This document shows, piece after piece, positions 53,901 through 62,571 of a DNA stretch of 64,000 bases (positions within the stretch are counted from its first letter, which is position 1; each line of letters begins with the position of its first letter). Source of the DNA: Pseudomonadota bacterium (GTDB lineage Bacteria; Myxococcota; Myxococcia; Myxococcales; Myxococcaceae); the NCBI GenBank assembly GCA_023426545.1, contig JAFAAN010000157.1, positions 1-64,000 on the forward strand, given 5' to 3'. The notes beneath the pieces were generated by a model. That model did not search any database. It was given only the letters and a program-made list of their open reading frames with translations, and was not told where the DNA came from. The position numbers and the translations under genes were made by a program.

Positions 53901-54475
53901 ACGCGGGCTCGAAGCTGGAGTCGGCCAAGCTGGAGCGGTTCATGGAATTGGTGCGGGAGCTCCGCGCGGAGGGGCATCGCGCGCTCGTGTTCAGCCAGTT
54001 CACGTCCCATCTGGCGCTGGTGCGCGAGGTCCTGGACGCGGAGGGGATTGATTACGAGTACCTGGATGGGCAGACGCCCGCGGGGGCTCGGGCCGAGCGG
54101 GTGCGCGCGTTCCAGGAGGGAGACGTTCCGCTGTTCTTGATTTCGCTCAAGGCCGGTGGCTTCGGGCTCAACCTCACTGCGGCGACGACGGTGATTCACC
54201 TGGACCCGTGGTGGAACCCCGCCGTGGAGGACCAGGCCTCCGACCGCGCGCACCGGATTGGGCAGGAGCGGCCGGTGACGGTGTACCGGCTGGTGACGCG
54301 GGGGACCATCGAGGAGCAGATGCTGTCGCTGCACGAGCACAAGCGCGCGCTGGTGGCGGGAGTGCTGGAAGGGAAGGACGCGGCGGGACGGCTGTCGACA
54401 CAGGAGTTGTTGGGGCTGCTATCCCAGCGGCTGGCTCCGCCTGGGGAGGAAGAGGGGCCTCGGACTCGGCACTGA
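50930..54475 (+). CDS. SNF2-family helicase with SWIM zinc finger
   Basis: 1181 residues. An N-terminal region with a SWIM-type metal finger (CSCGAAFCVH, near residue 190) precedes a linker of about 500 residues. The SNF2 ATPase follows from about 700: GLKTALRDYQQEGFRWL, Walker A DDMGLGKT, DEAQ box (FDEAQTLKN), FALSGTPLENHLGELWSL, then the second lobe 'VFSQFTSHLALVREVL', 'LISLKAGGFGLNLT' and 'DRAHRIGQERPVTVYRLV'. Bacterial RapA/HepA-type proteins remodel nucleic acid-protein complexes. ATG 50930 is used. Confidence 0.9.
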   Translation: MSAPLEKPVPPSFDTAGDVLAWLRAHGLEHLSRLSLAVLMPLVEAAYLPQARPVLARRRLVELMSADSLARWMTEAMPSPRMKELLPALAWRFVEVERAGVELSRATLPERLAAPAEPRTHRVHGLLLALRARVPDAVAPRPMSALVPDLMQYDAALPGFRLRETRISELPVGAQAGFILPEARLSFSPDEVRGDCSCGAAFCVHLLAVIDTALLWLRQPWTEAFGEELEELVRPGWERALRALERAVDDSPGGPGGGEVSWRLDVINGYGVELAPYVHKRNKKGQRSTGAKVSRRKLLQEHGSQLSAADARLAALLPESEAPASRALLFELVGHPRIHLDENPDLLVRIERAKVGLVAEDRDGVVIVSAGVDGAMLPAAMLERVRRAPPEEGLYIWDDGQRVLTVLDAGPEVRALLTALNRHGNAFPPESHVALLDQLSKLSLRVPVALPRSVMGESVPLRYGSVVRMEAHASGAVRVELRMRPLPDSPTFIPGEGVRDVHVRRGTGAVHAVRDFVQECAAAELLQARLPLDTAEPEELPFTFRFASAQGGLAVLAACADVEPRPELEWVGTPVRLFHAPAPQALKVILERKRDWFGVLGGLSVEGERVELARLLDAARRKERWVQVDATSYVEIEGALREHLERLADHTHATRHGLEVGPSAVESLTALQDAGADVEADKTWQSLVERIFAAKELKPRVPAGLKTALRDYQQEGFRWLTRLASWGAGGVLADDMGLGKTVQALTVLLDRSKLGPALVLAPTSVAFNWMDEAKRFAPSLRMTLFSDAADRGQTLERLGPKDVLVLSYGLLTRDIERLSKLRFATIVFDEAQTLKNATTHRFRAARALQGDFKFALSGTPLENHLGELWSLFTVVFPGLLGSWEAFRSRFAAPIERGVDPTAAPALARVLQPFLLRRTKVQVEAQLPPRTDIRVPIVLSSEEWSLYEDARLAALSDLETRKPKMKEQERRIEILAALTRLRLLASHPRLYDAGSKLESAKLERFMELVRELRAEGHRALVFSQFTSHLALVREVLDAEGIDYEYLDGQTPAGARAERVRAFQEGDVPLFLISLKAGGFGLNLTAATTVIHLDPWWNPAVEDQASDRAHRIGQERPVTVYRLVTRGTIEEQMLSLHEHKRALVAGVLEGKDAAGRLSTQELLGLLSQRLAPPGEEEGPRTRH

Positions 54476-54554
54476 ATCTGGTCGTCGGGTCGGGGCTCTC
54501 GCAGTGTAGGTAGAGAGCCCAGTTGCTCAAGAGGCCTCGATTCGGGGAGACATA

Positions 54555-55010
54555 TTGGATGCCCGAGTCAGATGGATTGCCACCCGGAGCCTGTACGTGG
54601 TTCTCATGAGCGATATGCAAGGGCAGGCTGCGATATGTGCTTTGGCTGTTCTGGCGCTTGGGTGCTCCGGTAGTACGAACAGCCAGCGCACTGCTGACGG
54701 ACGTCGTATGTATGCCCAGGCGTCCTGCGCTGACAGCATGTCATGCTGCGTCCTGCGAAATCCTGGCGTGCCAGAGGCGTGTGGGCTCTCCGCAGCGGAA
54801 GCCACCGTGCTCATGGGGGGGATGGAGGTCGCTGCGAAGCATGCTGCCAAGGACGACAGCGCAGATGATGGTTGGAAGCAGCACTGCATTGATACTTATG
54901 TCAAGTGCAGGGACCAGAAGAAGCCGTACTGGGTTGGAGACTGCTACGCATGCTTTCGCAACTGCGAAGGGCAACGCGAATGGCCGTTCGACCTTTGTTA
55001 CCAGCGATAG
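54555..55010 (+). CDS. Cys-rich lipoprotein, myxobacterial
   Basis: 151 residues if ATG 54555 (GGGGAG upstream) is the start; ATGs at 54606 and 54615 would give a shorter signal. The signal ends at a lipobox ALGC, followed by 11 cysteines in pairs: SCADSMSCC, KQHC, VKC, GDCYACFRNC and DLC. The C-terminal pattern 'CY.CFRNCEGQ.EWP' recurs in small myxobacterial lipoproteins near DUSAM genes. It is followed 9 bp later by the DUSAM gene. GC content and codon use are lower than neighbours, suggesting recent acquisition. Function is unknown. Confidence 0.6.
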   Translation: MDARVRWIATRSLYVVLMSDMQGQAAICALAVLALGCSGSTNSQRTADGRRMYAQASCADSMSCCVLRNPGVPEACGLSAAEATVLMGGMEVAAKHAAKDDSADDGWKQHCIDTYVKCRDQKKPYWVGDCYACFRNCEGQREWPFDLCYQR

Positions 55011-55019
55011 GGGCGCCTC

Positions 55020-55397
55020 GTGGACGGCTTGAACTGGAATGACGTTCGTGACCTCGCCCGTCGTGTTGCGCAAGGAGAGCCCTTAGCGCTTACAGAGGAG
55101 ACTCGTTCGATACTGCGCAGGACGGCCCCTCAGGTAGGCATCGCACTCGGTGATGCCGAGCGAGCGCTCCAGTCTGAGTCCAGCGCGGCGGAGTTGTTGG
55201 AGGAGATATCGCGACGTATCAGCAGTGGCTCGCGGCGTCTGTCTCGAACGCTGTCAGAGGTGGAGCGCTACCGGGACTTGGGGAATACCGATGGTGCCCG
55301 CCAGTTGCTGAGCAACGTGCTCGAAGTGGAGGTGGTGCCGCACTATCAGGACATCCTGCGCGTGAACCTTGCCAGCCTGGATGATGAGTCCCGATGA
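55020..55397 (+). CDS. DUSAM domain-containing protein
   Basis: 125 residues. 'WNDVRDLARRVAQGEPLALTEETRSIL' and a C-terminal helix block 'YRDLGNTDGARQLLSNVLEVEVVPHYQDIL' match the DUSAM domain, known almost only from Myxococcales and of unknown function. It begins with GTG 55020. Together with the Cys-rich lipoprotein upstream it forms a two-gene unit inserted between the SNF2 and Sua5 genes. Confidence 0.82.
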   Translation: MDGLNWNDVRDLARRVAQGEPLALTEETRSILRRTAPQVGIALGDAERALQSESSAAELLEEISRRISSGSRRLSRTLSEVERYRDLGNTDGARQLLSNVLEVEVVPHYQDILRVNLASLDDESR

Positions 55398-55468
55398 GGC
55401 GACGGCGGCATCGATGCCGAACGGCTTTGTGATTGTCATTGAAGCGTAGGTTCTGGCCGGGGGCGCTA

Positions 55469-56428
55469 TCAGCGCGGCGCGGCGGCCCGCGACAGCCGGT
55501 CCCGGACCGCGATACCCAGACCGCTCTCCGCCGGGAGGCATGCCACCAGCACGTCGTGCCCCTGCGCGTCCGCTTCACGCAGCCGCGCGTACAGCACGCG
55601 CGCCGCCCCAGCGGGCTCATCCGGCACATCGAAGCGCGGCACGTCGGGTGGCAATGCAAGGCTCTCCGGACCCAGCACGCCCACGCGCAAGCCCTGGCCG
55701 CGCAGCTCCTGCACGCGCGCTACGGCCTGCCCGGCCTCCGCGAGCACCACGCCGGCTCGCGGAGCGTAGTGCGACTCCAACGAGCCCGACACCCGCACCT
55801 TGGACGAAGTGCGCACCGGCACCTTCCGCCCCAGCACCCGCTCCACGTCTTCCGCCGCCAGTCCACCCGGCCGCAGAATCGCGGGCTCCTCCGAGCTCAG
55901 GTCCACGATGGTCGATTCCACGCCCACCGTACACGGGCCCCCATCCAGGATGAGGTCCACGTCGCCGCCCAGGTCCTCCCGCACGTGCTCCGCCGTGGTG
56001 GGGCTCACCTTTCCGAACCGGTTCGCGCTCGGCGCGGCCAGGCCTCCGCCCAGCTTCTGGAGCACCGCGAGCGCCACCGGGTGGTTCGGCACGCGCAGCG
56101 CCACCGTGTCCTGGCCTCCCGTGACGGCATCCGTGGCGCGGGCCGTGCGCGGCAGCACCAGGGTCAGCGGCCCGGGCCAGAAGGCCTCGGCCAGCTTCCG
56201 TGCTGCCTCCGGTACTTCGCGAGCCCATGTGCCCAGGTGCTCCACGCTGGGAATGTGGACGATGAGCGGGTGCGTGGCGGGGCGGCCCTTGATGGCGAAG
56301 ACGCGGCGCACGGCCAGCTCGTCCTCCGCATTGGCGGACAGCCCGTAGACGGTTTCCGTCGGAAGGGCGACGACACCACCATGCCGGAGCAATTCCACCG
56401 CGCGTTCGAGGGACTCTGGAGCAATCAT
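55469..56428 (-). CDS. L-threonylcarbamoyladenylate synthase (Sua5/YrdC)
   Basis: 319 residues, the long Sua5 form: the YrdC domain (about 1-185: 'VVALPTETVYGLSANAEDE', 'FAIKGRPATHPLIVHI', 'FWPGPLTLVLPRTA', 'VALRVPNHPVALAVL', 'SANRFGKVSPTTAEHV', 'LRPGG') and the C-terminal Sua5 domain (about 205-310, 'SHYAPRAGVVLAE'). It makes the TC-AMP intermediate for t6A modification of tRNAs reading ANN codons. ATG 56428 is used. It diverges from the epimerase gene downstream. Confidence 0.9.
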   Translation of the reverse strand: MIAPESLERAVELLRHGGVVALPTETVYGLSANAEDELAVRRVFAIKGRPATHPLIVHIPSVEHLGTWAREVPEAARKLAEAFWPGPLTLVLPRTARATDAVTGGQDTVALRVPNHPVALAVLQKLGGGLAAPSANRFGKVSPTTAEHVREDLGGDVDLILDGGPCTVGVESTIVDLSSEEPAILRPGGLAAEDVERVLGRKVPVRTSSKVRVSGSLESHYAPRAGVVLAEAGQAVARVQELRGQGLRVGVLGPESLALPPDVPRFDVPDEPAGAARVLYARLREADAQGHDVLVACLPAESGLGIAVRDRLSRAAAPR

Positions 56429-56459
56429 GCGCGGCCGCACTGTCGCCCCAGGAGAGAAC

Positions 56460-57881
56460 ATGGGCAAGTCGCACGTTTTCGATGCACGCAGCCGGATGCC
56501 GGTTTCCGCAAGTGACCTCTTCGCCTGGCATGCCCGGGAAGGGGCGTTCGAGCGCCTGGCGCCTCCCTGGGAGCGGATGGAGGTCGTGGAGCGCTCGGGG
56601 GATGGCATCCGTCCAGGAGCCCGCGTCACTGTCCGAATGCGGGTGGGCCCCGTCCCCCAACGCATGGTGGCCGAGCACACCGCCTACGCCGAAGGTGCGA
56701 TGTTCCAGGACACACAGGTGTCCGGTCCCTTCGCGAAGTGGGTCCACACCCACAAGATGTGGCCGGAGCCAGCCACCAGCTCCTCCATCCTGGAGGACGC
56801 GGTGGACTACATCCTCCCCGTGGGCCCGCTGGGCAGCCTCTTCGGCGGAGGCTTCGCCCGGCACACCCTGGAGCGGATGTTCGCGTACCGGCACCGCATC
56901 ACTCGTGAGGACCTCAAGCGCCACATCGCCTTCGCGGACCGGGGGCCGCTCACCATCGCCGTCACCGGGGCCTCGGGGCTGGTTGGCTCGTCGCTGGTGC
57001 CCTTCCTCACCACGGGAGGCCACACCGTGAAGCGGATGGTGCGCGGCAAGGCGGACCCCCAGCGGAACGAGGTCGCCTGGGCGCCCGACAAGGGCGAGGT
57101 GGACGTCGACGCGCTCGAAGGCGTGGACGCGGTGGTGCACCTCGCCGGCGTCAACGTGGCCGGCCAGCGCTGGACCCCCGAGTACAAGGACGCCATCCTC
57201 AAGAGCCGCACCCAGGGCACGCGCACGCTGGCCGAGGCCCTCGCGCGGATGAAGCGCAAGCCGAAGGTGCTGGTGTCGGCGGGAGGCAGCAGCATCTACG
57301 GTGACCGTGGCGACGAAGTCCTCACGGAGGAGAGCAGCACGGACGGGAAGGGGTTCCTCTCCCAGGTGGCGCGCGAGTGGGAAGCGGCCGCCGCGCCCGC
57401 CGAGGCCGCGGGCATCCGCGTGGTGCACCTGCGCATCGGCCCCGTGCTGGATGCGCGCGCGGGCGCCCTGGCGAAGATGGTGCCCGCGTTCCTCGCGGGT
57501 GGTGGTGGCCCCATTGGTTCGGGCCAGCAGTGGATGAGCTGGGTGTCGCTGGAGGACGTGCTCGGCCTCATCCACTTCTCCGTCTTCACCGAGGCGGCGA
57601 CCGGGGCCATCAATGCGGTGGCGCCAGGGGCGGTGCGACAGGAGGACTTCGCCCGGACCCTGGGCAGGGTGCTGCGGCGTCCGGCCGTCTTCCCGCTTCC
57701 CGCCGCGGTGGTGCGCACGCTCTTCGGGCAGATGGGGCAGGAGGCCCTGCTGGACGGCGCGCGCATCGCGCCCCAGGTGGCCCAGCGGCTGGGGTTCGCC
57801 TTCCTCCTCCCCGACCTGGAAGGCGCGCTCCGGTTCACGCTTGGTCGCACGACGGAGGGTCCGGAATACCACCACTCCTAG
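56460..57881 (+). CDS. TIGR01777-type epimerase with N-terminal SRPBCC domain
   Basis: 473 residues. Residues about 5-150 look like an SRPBCC/START ligand-binding domain ('FDARSRMPVSASDLFAWHAREGAFERLAPPW'). Residues 160-470 are an extended SDR with TGASGLVGSSLVPFL, 'VDAVVHLAGVNVAGQRWTPEYKDAILKSR', 'VSAGGSSIYGDRGD' and 'LRIGPVLDARAGALAKMVPAF', the TIGR01777 (YfcH) signature. ATG 56460 has AGGAGAG upstream; the earlier ATG at 56427 is in frame. The fused architecture is known from other bacteria; its substrate is unknown. Confidence 0.85.
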   Translation: MGKSHVFDARSRMPVSASDLFAWHAREGAFERLAPPWERMEVVERSGDGIRPGARVTVRMRVGPVPQRMVAEHTAYAEGAMFQDTQVSGPFAKWVHTHKMWPEPATSSSILEDAVDYILPVGPLGSLFGGGFARHTLERMFAYRHRITREDLKRHIAFADRGPLTIAVTGASGLVGSSLVPFLTTGGHTVKRMVRGKADPQRNEVAWAPDKGEVDVDALEGVDAVVHLAGVNVAGQRWTPEYKDAILKSRTQGTRTLAEALARMKRKPKVLVSAGGSSIYGDRGDEVLTEESSTDGKGFLSQVAREWEAAAAPAEAAGIRVVHLRIGPVLDARAGALAKMVPAFLAGGGGPIGSGQQWMSWVSLEDVLGLIHFSVFTEAATGAINAVAPGAVRQEDFARTLGRVLRRPAVFPLPAAVVRTLFGQMGQEALLDGARIAPQVAQRLGFAFLLPDLEGALRFTLGRTTEGPEYHHS

Positions 57882-57953
57882 CGAGGCCGGCGCTTGACAA
57901 TCCCTTCTGCTGCGCCAGAAGAAACGACGCATTCGAGGGAGAGAGGACTCCTG

Positions 57954-58883
57954 ATGATTCAGGTCGAACGGCTGACCAAATACTACGGTGAGCACGCGGC
58001 GATCCGGGACCTGGCCTTCACCATCAGCCAGGGAGAAGTGATTGGCTTCCTGGGCCTCAACGGCGCTGGAAAATCGACGACGCTGAAGGTGCTGGGATGC
58101 GTGCTGCTTCCCACGTCGGGGCGGGTCGTCATCGACGGACATGACGTGGTGAGCAACGCCCACGAGGTCCGCCAGCGCATCGGCTACCTGCCGGACGTGC
58201 CCCCGCTCTACGACGAGATGACCGTGGGCGAGTACCTGGCCTATGTCGCGCAGCTTCGTGGCGTCACGTCCCGGGATACCGCGAGACGCGTGGGCGAGGC
58301 GGAGGAGAAGACCGGCCTTCGTGACGTCCACGGCGAGCTCATCTCCACGCTGAGCCATGGCTACCGCCAGCGCGTGGGCGTGGCGCAGGCGCTGGTGCAC
58401 AAGCCCGCGCTGCTCATCCTCGACGAGCCCACCAGCGGCCTGGACCCGCGGCAGATTGTCGAGATGCGCGACGTCATCCGTGGGTTGAAGGGCGCGCACA
58501 CGGTGCTCGTCTCCAGCCACATCCTCCCGGAAATCTCCCAGACGTGTGACCGGCTGCTCATCATCCACAAGGGGATGCTGGTGGCGCAGGGCACTGAGGA
58601 GGAGCTGGCGGCGAAGATGGGGGGCCAGGGCTCCATCGAGCTGGAGGTGCGCGGCGACAAGGCGCGCGCGGTGGAGGTGCTCCAGGGCTTCGGCGCGGTG
58701 GCGGTGGACCGCGTGGCGGATGGCGTGGTGGCGCTGACCGTCCGCGCGTCTCCGGACCAGCGTCCCCGGGTGGCGCAGGCGGTCGTGGGGGCGGGGCTGG
58801 AGCTCCTGCGGCTGGACCAGGGCGCCGGGCAGCTCGAATCCATCTTCCTGCGGCTGACGCACGGCCAGGAGGTGCGCGCGTGA
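57954..58883 (+). CDS. ABC transporter ATP-binding protein (GldA-like)
   Basis: 309 residues: Walker A GLNGAGKST, Q-loop 'YLPDVPPLYDEM', signature LSHGYRQRV, Walker B LLILDEPTSGLD and His 'SSHILPEI'. A C-terminal extension (about 225-309) regulates the ATPase as in GldA/CcmA-type exporters. ATG 57954 follows GAGGACTCCTG. Its stop overlaps the permease start (58880), so all four genes 57954-62552 form one operon. Confidence 0.92.
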   Translation: MIQVERLTKYYGEHAAIRDLAFTISQGEVIGFLGLNGAGKSTTLKVLGCVLLPTSGRVVIDGHDVVSNAHEVRQRIGYLPDVPPLYDEMTVGEYLAYVAQLRGVTSRDTARRVGEAEEKTGLRDVHGELISTLSHGYRQRVGVAQALVHKPALLILDEPTSGLDPRQIVEMRDVIRGLKGAHTVLVSSHILPEISQTCDRLLIIHKGMLVAQGTEEELAAKMGGQGSIELEVRGDKARAVEVLQGFGAVAVDRVADGVVALTVRASPDQRPRVAQAVVGAGLELLRLDQGAGQLESIFLRLTHGQEVRA

Positions 58884-59602
58884 AGGCGCTGCTCATCGCC
58901 CGCCGCGAGCTGGCCGCGTATCTGCGCACGCTCAGCGGCTACGTCATCATCGCGGTCATCCTCGCGTTGAACGGGCTGTTCTTCAACGCGTATGCCCTGG
59001 GGGGCGCGAGCAAGCGCTCCGCCGAGGTGCTGTCCCAGTTCTTCTACTACTCGAGCGGCTTCACCATCGTCGCCTCGGTGTTCATCTCCATGCGCCTGCT
59101 GGCCGAGGAGCGGCAGACAGGCACGCTGTCCCTGCTGTACTCGTCACCGCTGCGCGACCGGGACATCGTCCTGGGCAAGTTCCTCGCAGGGCTGGCCTTC
59201 CTCGCGCTGTACGTCCTGTGCACCGTCTACATGCCGCTGCTGGTGATGGTGAACGGCAAGGTGTCCTTCGGGCACGTGGCGGCGGGCTACTTCGGCCTGC
59301 TGCTGCTGGGCAGCGCGTCGCTGGCGGTGGGGACGTTCGGCTCGGCGCTGGCGCGCAACCAGTTGCTCGCGGCGATTACCTCCGCGGTGATGCTGGTGGC
59401 CCTCATCCTGTGCTGGCTGCTGGCGCGCATCACCGAGCAACCGCTGGCGGATGTCTTCAGCGCGATGTCGCTGTGGAATCAGCACTTCCCGCCGTTCCAG
59501 GCGGGGCTCATCCACGTGCGTGATGTCGTGTACTACCTCGTGGTGACCTACGTGGCGCTGTTCGCGGCCACGCGGGTGCTCGAGGCGCGGAGGTGGCGAT
59601 GA
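58880..59602 (+). CDS. ABC transporter permease (GldF-like)
   Basis: 240 residues with six hydrophobic helices in ABC-2 type arrangement: first at about 20-40 (LSGYVIIAVILALNGLFF), last ending in 'VVTYVALFAATRVLEARRW'. GldF-type permeases pair with GldA and GldG proteins; in gliding bacteria they belong to a motility or export complex. Its ATGA overlap with the ATPase and the following gene shows translational coupling. Confidence 0.9.
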   Translation: MKALLIARRELAAYLRTLSGYVIIAVILALNGLFFNAYALGGASKRSAEVLSQFFYYSSGFTIVASVFISMRLLAEERQTGTLSLLYSSPLRDRDIVLGKFLAGLAFLALYVLCTVYMPLLVMVNGKVSFGHVAAGYFGLLLLGSASLAVGTFGSALARNQLLAAITSAVMLVALILCWLLARITEQPLADVFSAMSLWNQHFPPFQAGLIHVRDVVYYLVVTYVALFAATRVLEARRWR

Positions 59603-61467
59603 GCGCGCGTCCTTCGAGCGGGGGACTCCCCGTGACGCTGGCCTTCGTCTCGGGCCTGCTGGCCGTCTTCATCGGGGAGCGCATCTTCGGCATCGGCACC
59701 GGCCGTACCGTCCTGTCGGGACTGGGCGTGGCGGTGGCGGTGGGCGCGCTGGTGTGGCGCTTCGTGCGCCTGCGCGCGGCCAGCGGGGGCCGGCGCGCGG
59801 TCGAGGCGTGGGTGCTCGGGCTGTACGCCGTGGGCCTGGGGGCCCTGGCGCTCTACTTCCTCCAGTCGGACGTGGGCACGGGGCTCTTCGGTGGGCCGCT
59901 GTCGCAGAGGGCGCCACGGCTGGCGGTGTCGCTGGCGGCGCTCTTCCCCGCGCTGCTCGCGTGCTGCCTGCTGCCGCTGGCCCTGGTGGAGGTGGCCGCC
60001 GCGGCGATGACGCGCGCGCCGGTGCTGGAGACGGGGCGCGTGCGCAGCGCGCTGTACTCGGGGCTGGGGCTGGCCTTCGTGCTCGTCTTCGCCTTCGCGT
60101 CCATGTTCGTGGCCACCCAGGCCGACGTGACGTGGGACTTGTCCTACTTCCGCACCGCGAAGCCCGGAGACAGCACCCGCAAGGTGATTCGTGGCCTCAA
60201 CGAGCCGCTCCAGGTAACGCTCTTCTTCCCGCCCGCGAACGAGGTGGGCGAGGCGGTGGGACAGTACTTCCGGGACCTCGCGGTGGAGAGCCCGGGGCTC
60301 CTCAAGCTGGAGCGGTTGGACCAGGCGGTGGAGCCGACCCGTGCACGGACGCTGGGCGTCCACAACAACGGCACCATCGTCCTGGCGCGCGGTGACCGGA
60401 AGGAGCCCCTCACGGTGGGGCTGGAGGTTGAGCGGGCGCGGGGGCAGCTCCAGCGGCTGGACCAGGAGGTGCAGCGCCGCCTGCTGGCGGTCGCGCGGCC
60501 TCGCCGCGTCATCTACTTCACCTCCGGCCATGGCGAGCGCGCCGAGTCCCGCGCGGTGCCGGGAGAAGTGCCCCGCCCGTCGGTGGAGAAGCTGAAGGAG
60601 GTGCTGCGCGCGCAGAACGTCGAGGTGCGGCCGCTCGGTGTCGCCGAGGGGCTGGGCACCGAGGTGCCCCGGGATGCGTCCGTGGTGGTGGTGGCGGGCC
60701 CGACGCAGGCGTTCCTCGCCGAGGAGCTGAATGCCCTGCGCGAATACGCGGAGCGCGGCGGCCGGCTGTGGCTGGCGCTGGAGCCGGAGGGGCCGGACTT
60801 CCAGCCGCTGCTGGAGCCCCTGGGCCTGAAGTACCTCAAGACGCCGCTGGCCAATGACCAGGTGTACTTCCGGGTGACGCGGCAGCAGAGCGACCGGGGG
60901 AACCTGGGGACGGCGACCTTCTCCTCACACCCGTCCGTCACGTCGCTGTCGGCGCTGGCGGGACAGGCGCCGGCTGTCTTCATGGGGGCGGGCGCGCTGG
61001 ACCAGCTACAGCCGTTGCCGGGCGGTGTGGTGCATGACATCTCCGTGCGCGCGCACGGCGCCACCTTCGCGGATGCCAACGGCAACTTCACCCTGGACGC
61101 GGGTGAGACGCGGCGGCCCTGGCCCCTGGTCATCGCCGTGGAGAAGCCCGCGCCCGCCGGCCGGGAGGCGATGCGCGCCGTGGTCATGGCGGACGCCGAC
61201 GCGGTGAGTGACCTGCTGCTGGGCAGCATGGGCAACGCGTACCTGGCGGTGGACACGCTGCGGTGGCTCACGGGCGAGGAGTCCATCGCCGGCGCCGTGT
61301 CCACGGAGGAGGACACCCCCATCCAGCACACGCGGGAGCAGGACGTCATCTGGTTCTACGCGACCGTCTTCCTGGGGCCGGCCCTGGTGCTGGCGGTGGG
61401 CTTCGTGACGACGCGCCGGCGGGGACGCCGCGCGCCTCGCGCCGCGGTGGTGGGAGGTGAGCGATGA
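59599..61467 (+). CDS. GldG-type ABC transporter auxiliary protein
   Basis: 622 residues: about four N-terminal membrane helices (to about 180) and a large extracytoplasmic ABC_transp_aux domain with 'VTLFFPPANEVGEAVGQYF', 'IYFTSGHGERAESR' and 'VVVAGPTQAFLAEELNALREYAERGGRLWLAL', plus a C-terminal membrane helix (FYATVFLGPALVLAVGFV). Such proteins act in GldFG-type exporters. ATG 59599 overlaps the permease stop (ATGA); GTG 59593 is also in frame. Together with the DUF4340 protein it probably forms the periplasmic part. Confidence 0.9.
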   Translation: MSARPSSGGLPVTLAFVSGLLAVFIGERIFGIGTGRTVLSGLGVAVAVGALVWRFVRLRAASGGRRAVEAWVLGLYAVGLGALALYFLQSDVGTGLFGGPLSQRAPRLAVSLAALFPALLACCLLPLALVEVAAAAMTRAPVLETGRVRSALYSGLGLAFVLVFAFASMFVATQADVTWDLSYFRTAKPGDSTRKVIRGLNEPLQVTLFFPPANEVGEAVGQYFRDLAVESPGLLKLERLDQAVEPTRARTLGVHNNGTIVLARGDRKEPLTVGLEVERARGQLQRLDQEVQRRLLAVARPRRVIYFTSGHGERAESRAVPGEVPRPSVEKLKEVLRAQNVEVRPLGVAEGLGTEVPRDASVVVVAGPTQAFLAEELNALREYAERGGRLWLALEPEGPDFQPLLEPLGLKYLKTPLANDQVYFRVTRQQSDRGNLGTATFSSHPSVTSLSALAGQAPAVFMGAGALDQLQPLPGGVVHDISVRAHGATFADANGNFTLDAGETRRPWPLVIAVEKPAPAGREAMRAVVMADADAVSDLLLGSMGNAYLAVDTLRWLTGEESIAGAVSTEEDTPIQHTREQDVIWFYATVFLGPALVLAVGFVTTRRRGRRAPRAAVVGGER

Positions 61468-62552
61468 AGGTTCGGGACCTGGCCCTCCAGGGGGCGCTCG
61501 CGGCGGCCGCGCTGGTGGCCGCGTTCGCCGTGTGGCAGCGCGAGCCCTCCGCAGGCCCTGGTGAGGTGACGGTGGTGGATGCCCCGGCGCGGGCGCTCGA
61601 CAGCATCCGCTACGAGGACGACACCCGCATCGTGGACGTCTTCCGCGAGCCGAGCGCACGGGACCAGCTCTGGGTGCGTCTGGGCCACAAGGCCTCCAAG
61701 ACGGGCCCGGGCGTGGCCGGCGCGCAGGAGGCAGACGCGGGGACCGTGGCCGCGCTGGACGCGAGCTCCGATGCGGGGACGGTCGCCGCGGCGGAGCCGA
61801 CCATGGCGGCACGCGAGGAGCCACCGCCGCCGCGCGAGCTGCGCGCCAACGAGGTCGCGGAGAAGCTGTTCACCCGCTTCGCGCCCCTGCGCGCCATGCG
61901 CTCCCTGGGGGCGCTGGACGCGAAGAAGCTGGAGGAGGTCGGCCTCTCCACCTCGGCGCGCAAGCTGACGGTGACGGTGGGGGGCAAGGCGCGCGCGTTC
62001 ACCCTGGCGTCACCGGCGGGCGGTTGGGGGACGCCGTACCTGCGCAGCGAGGAGGACGGGCGCGTGTACCTGCTGGGCCCGGCGCTGCTGCCGGACCTGG
62101 AGAACGCCAGCAGCCGCCTGGTGGACCGCCGCCTGCACACCTTCGACCTCGGGGACTTCGACGCCGTGGTCGTCACGGCGGGAGGCAGCTCCCGGTCCTT
62201 CGCGGCCACGGGCAAGGCGCCGGGGCCGGTGTCCCTGGCGCCGGAGGAGGCGCCGGAGCGCGCGGATGAGTTCGCGCGCAACTGGCATGACCGCGTGTGG
62301 CGGCTGATGCCCATCGACTTCCTCGGCCGCGACGAGCTGCCTCCTGGCGGCGAGCCGCAAGAGGCCTTCCGCGTGGAGTACCGCCGCGCCGGCCGACCCG
62401 TGGGGCAGGTGGCGGTGGCGAAGGGCGAGGGGGGCTTCTTCGTCCGCACCGAGCACACGACCGGCTGGGCCCGGCTGCATGCCGGCGTGGAGGCGCTGGC
62501 GGAGGAAGCGGCGCGGGTTGCGGCGCCAGTGTCCACCGCGTCCGGCAAGTGA
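61464..62552 (+). CDS. DUF4340 domain protein
   Basis: 362 residues with an N-terminal membrane helix (about 7-24, LQGALAAAALVAAFAVW) and a periplasmic body rich in beta strands ('LTVTVGGKARAFTLASP', 'YLRSEEDGRVYLLGPALL', 'DAVVVTAGGSSRSFA', 'VEYRRAGRPVGQVAVAKGEGGFFV'). A 25-residue Ala/Asp/Glu linker (about 85-110) precedes it. DUF4340 proteins regularly accompany GldFG-type exporters, and this gene overlaps the GldG stop by ATGA. Confidence 0.85.
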   Translation: MKVRDLALQGALAAAALVAAFAVWQREPSAGPGEVTVVDAPARALDSIRYEDDTRIVDVFREPSARDQLWVRLGHKASKTGPGVAGAQEADAGTVAALDASSDAGTVAAAEPTMAAREEPPPPRELRANEVAEKLFTRFAPLRAMRSLGALDAKKLEEVGLSTSARKLTVTVGGKARAFTLASPAGGWGTPYLRSEEDGRVYLLGPALLPDLENASSRLVDRRLHTFDLGDFDAVVVTAGGSSRSFAATGKAPGPVSLAPEEAPERADEFARNWHDRVWRLMPIDFLGRDELPPGGEPQEAFRVEYRRAGRPVGQVAVAKGEGGFFVRTEHTTGWARLHAGVEALAEEAARVAAPVSTASGK

Positions 62553-62571
62553 CGCGGGTGGGGGCCTGGGC

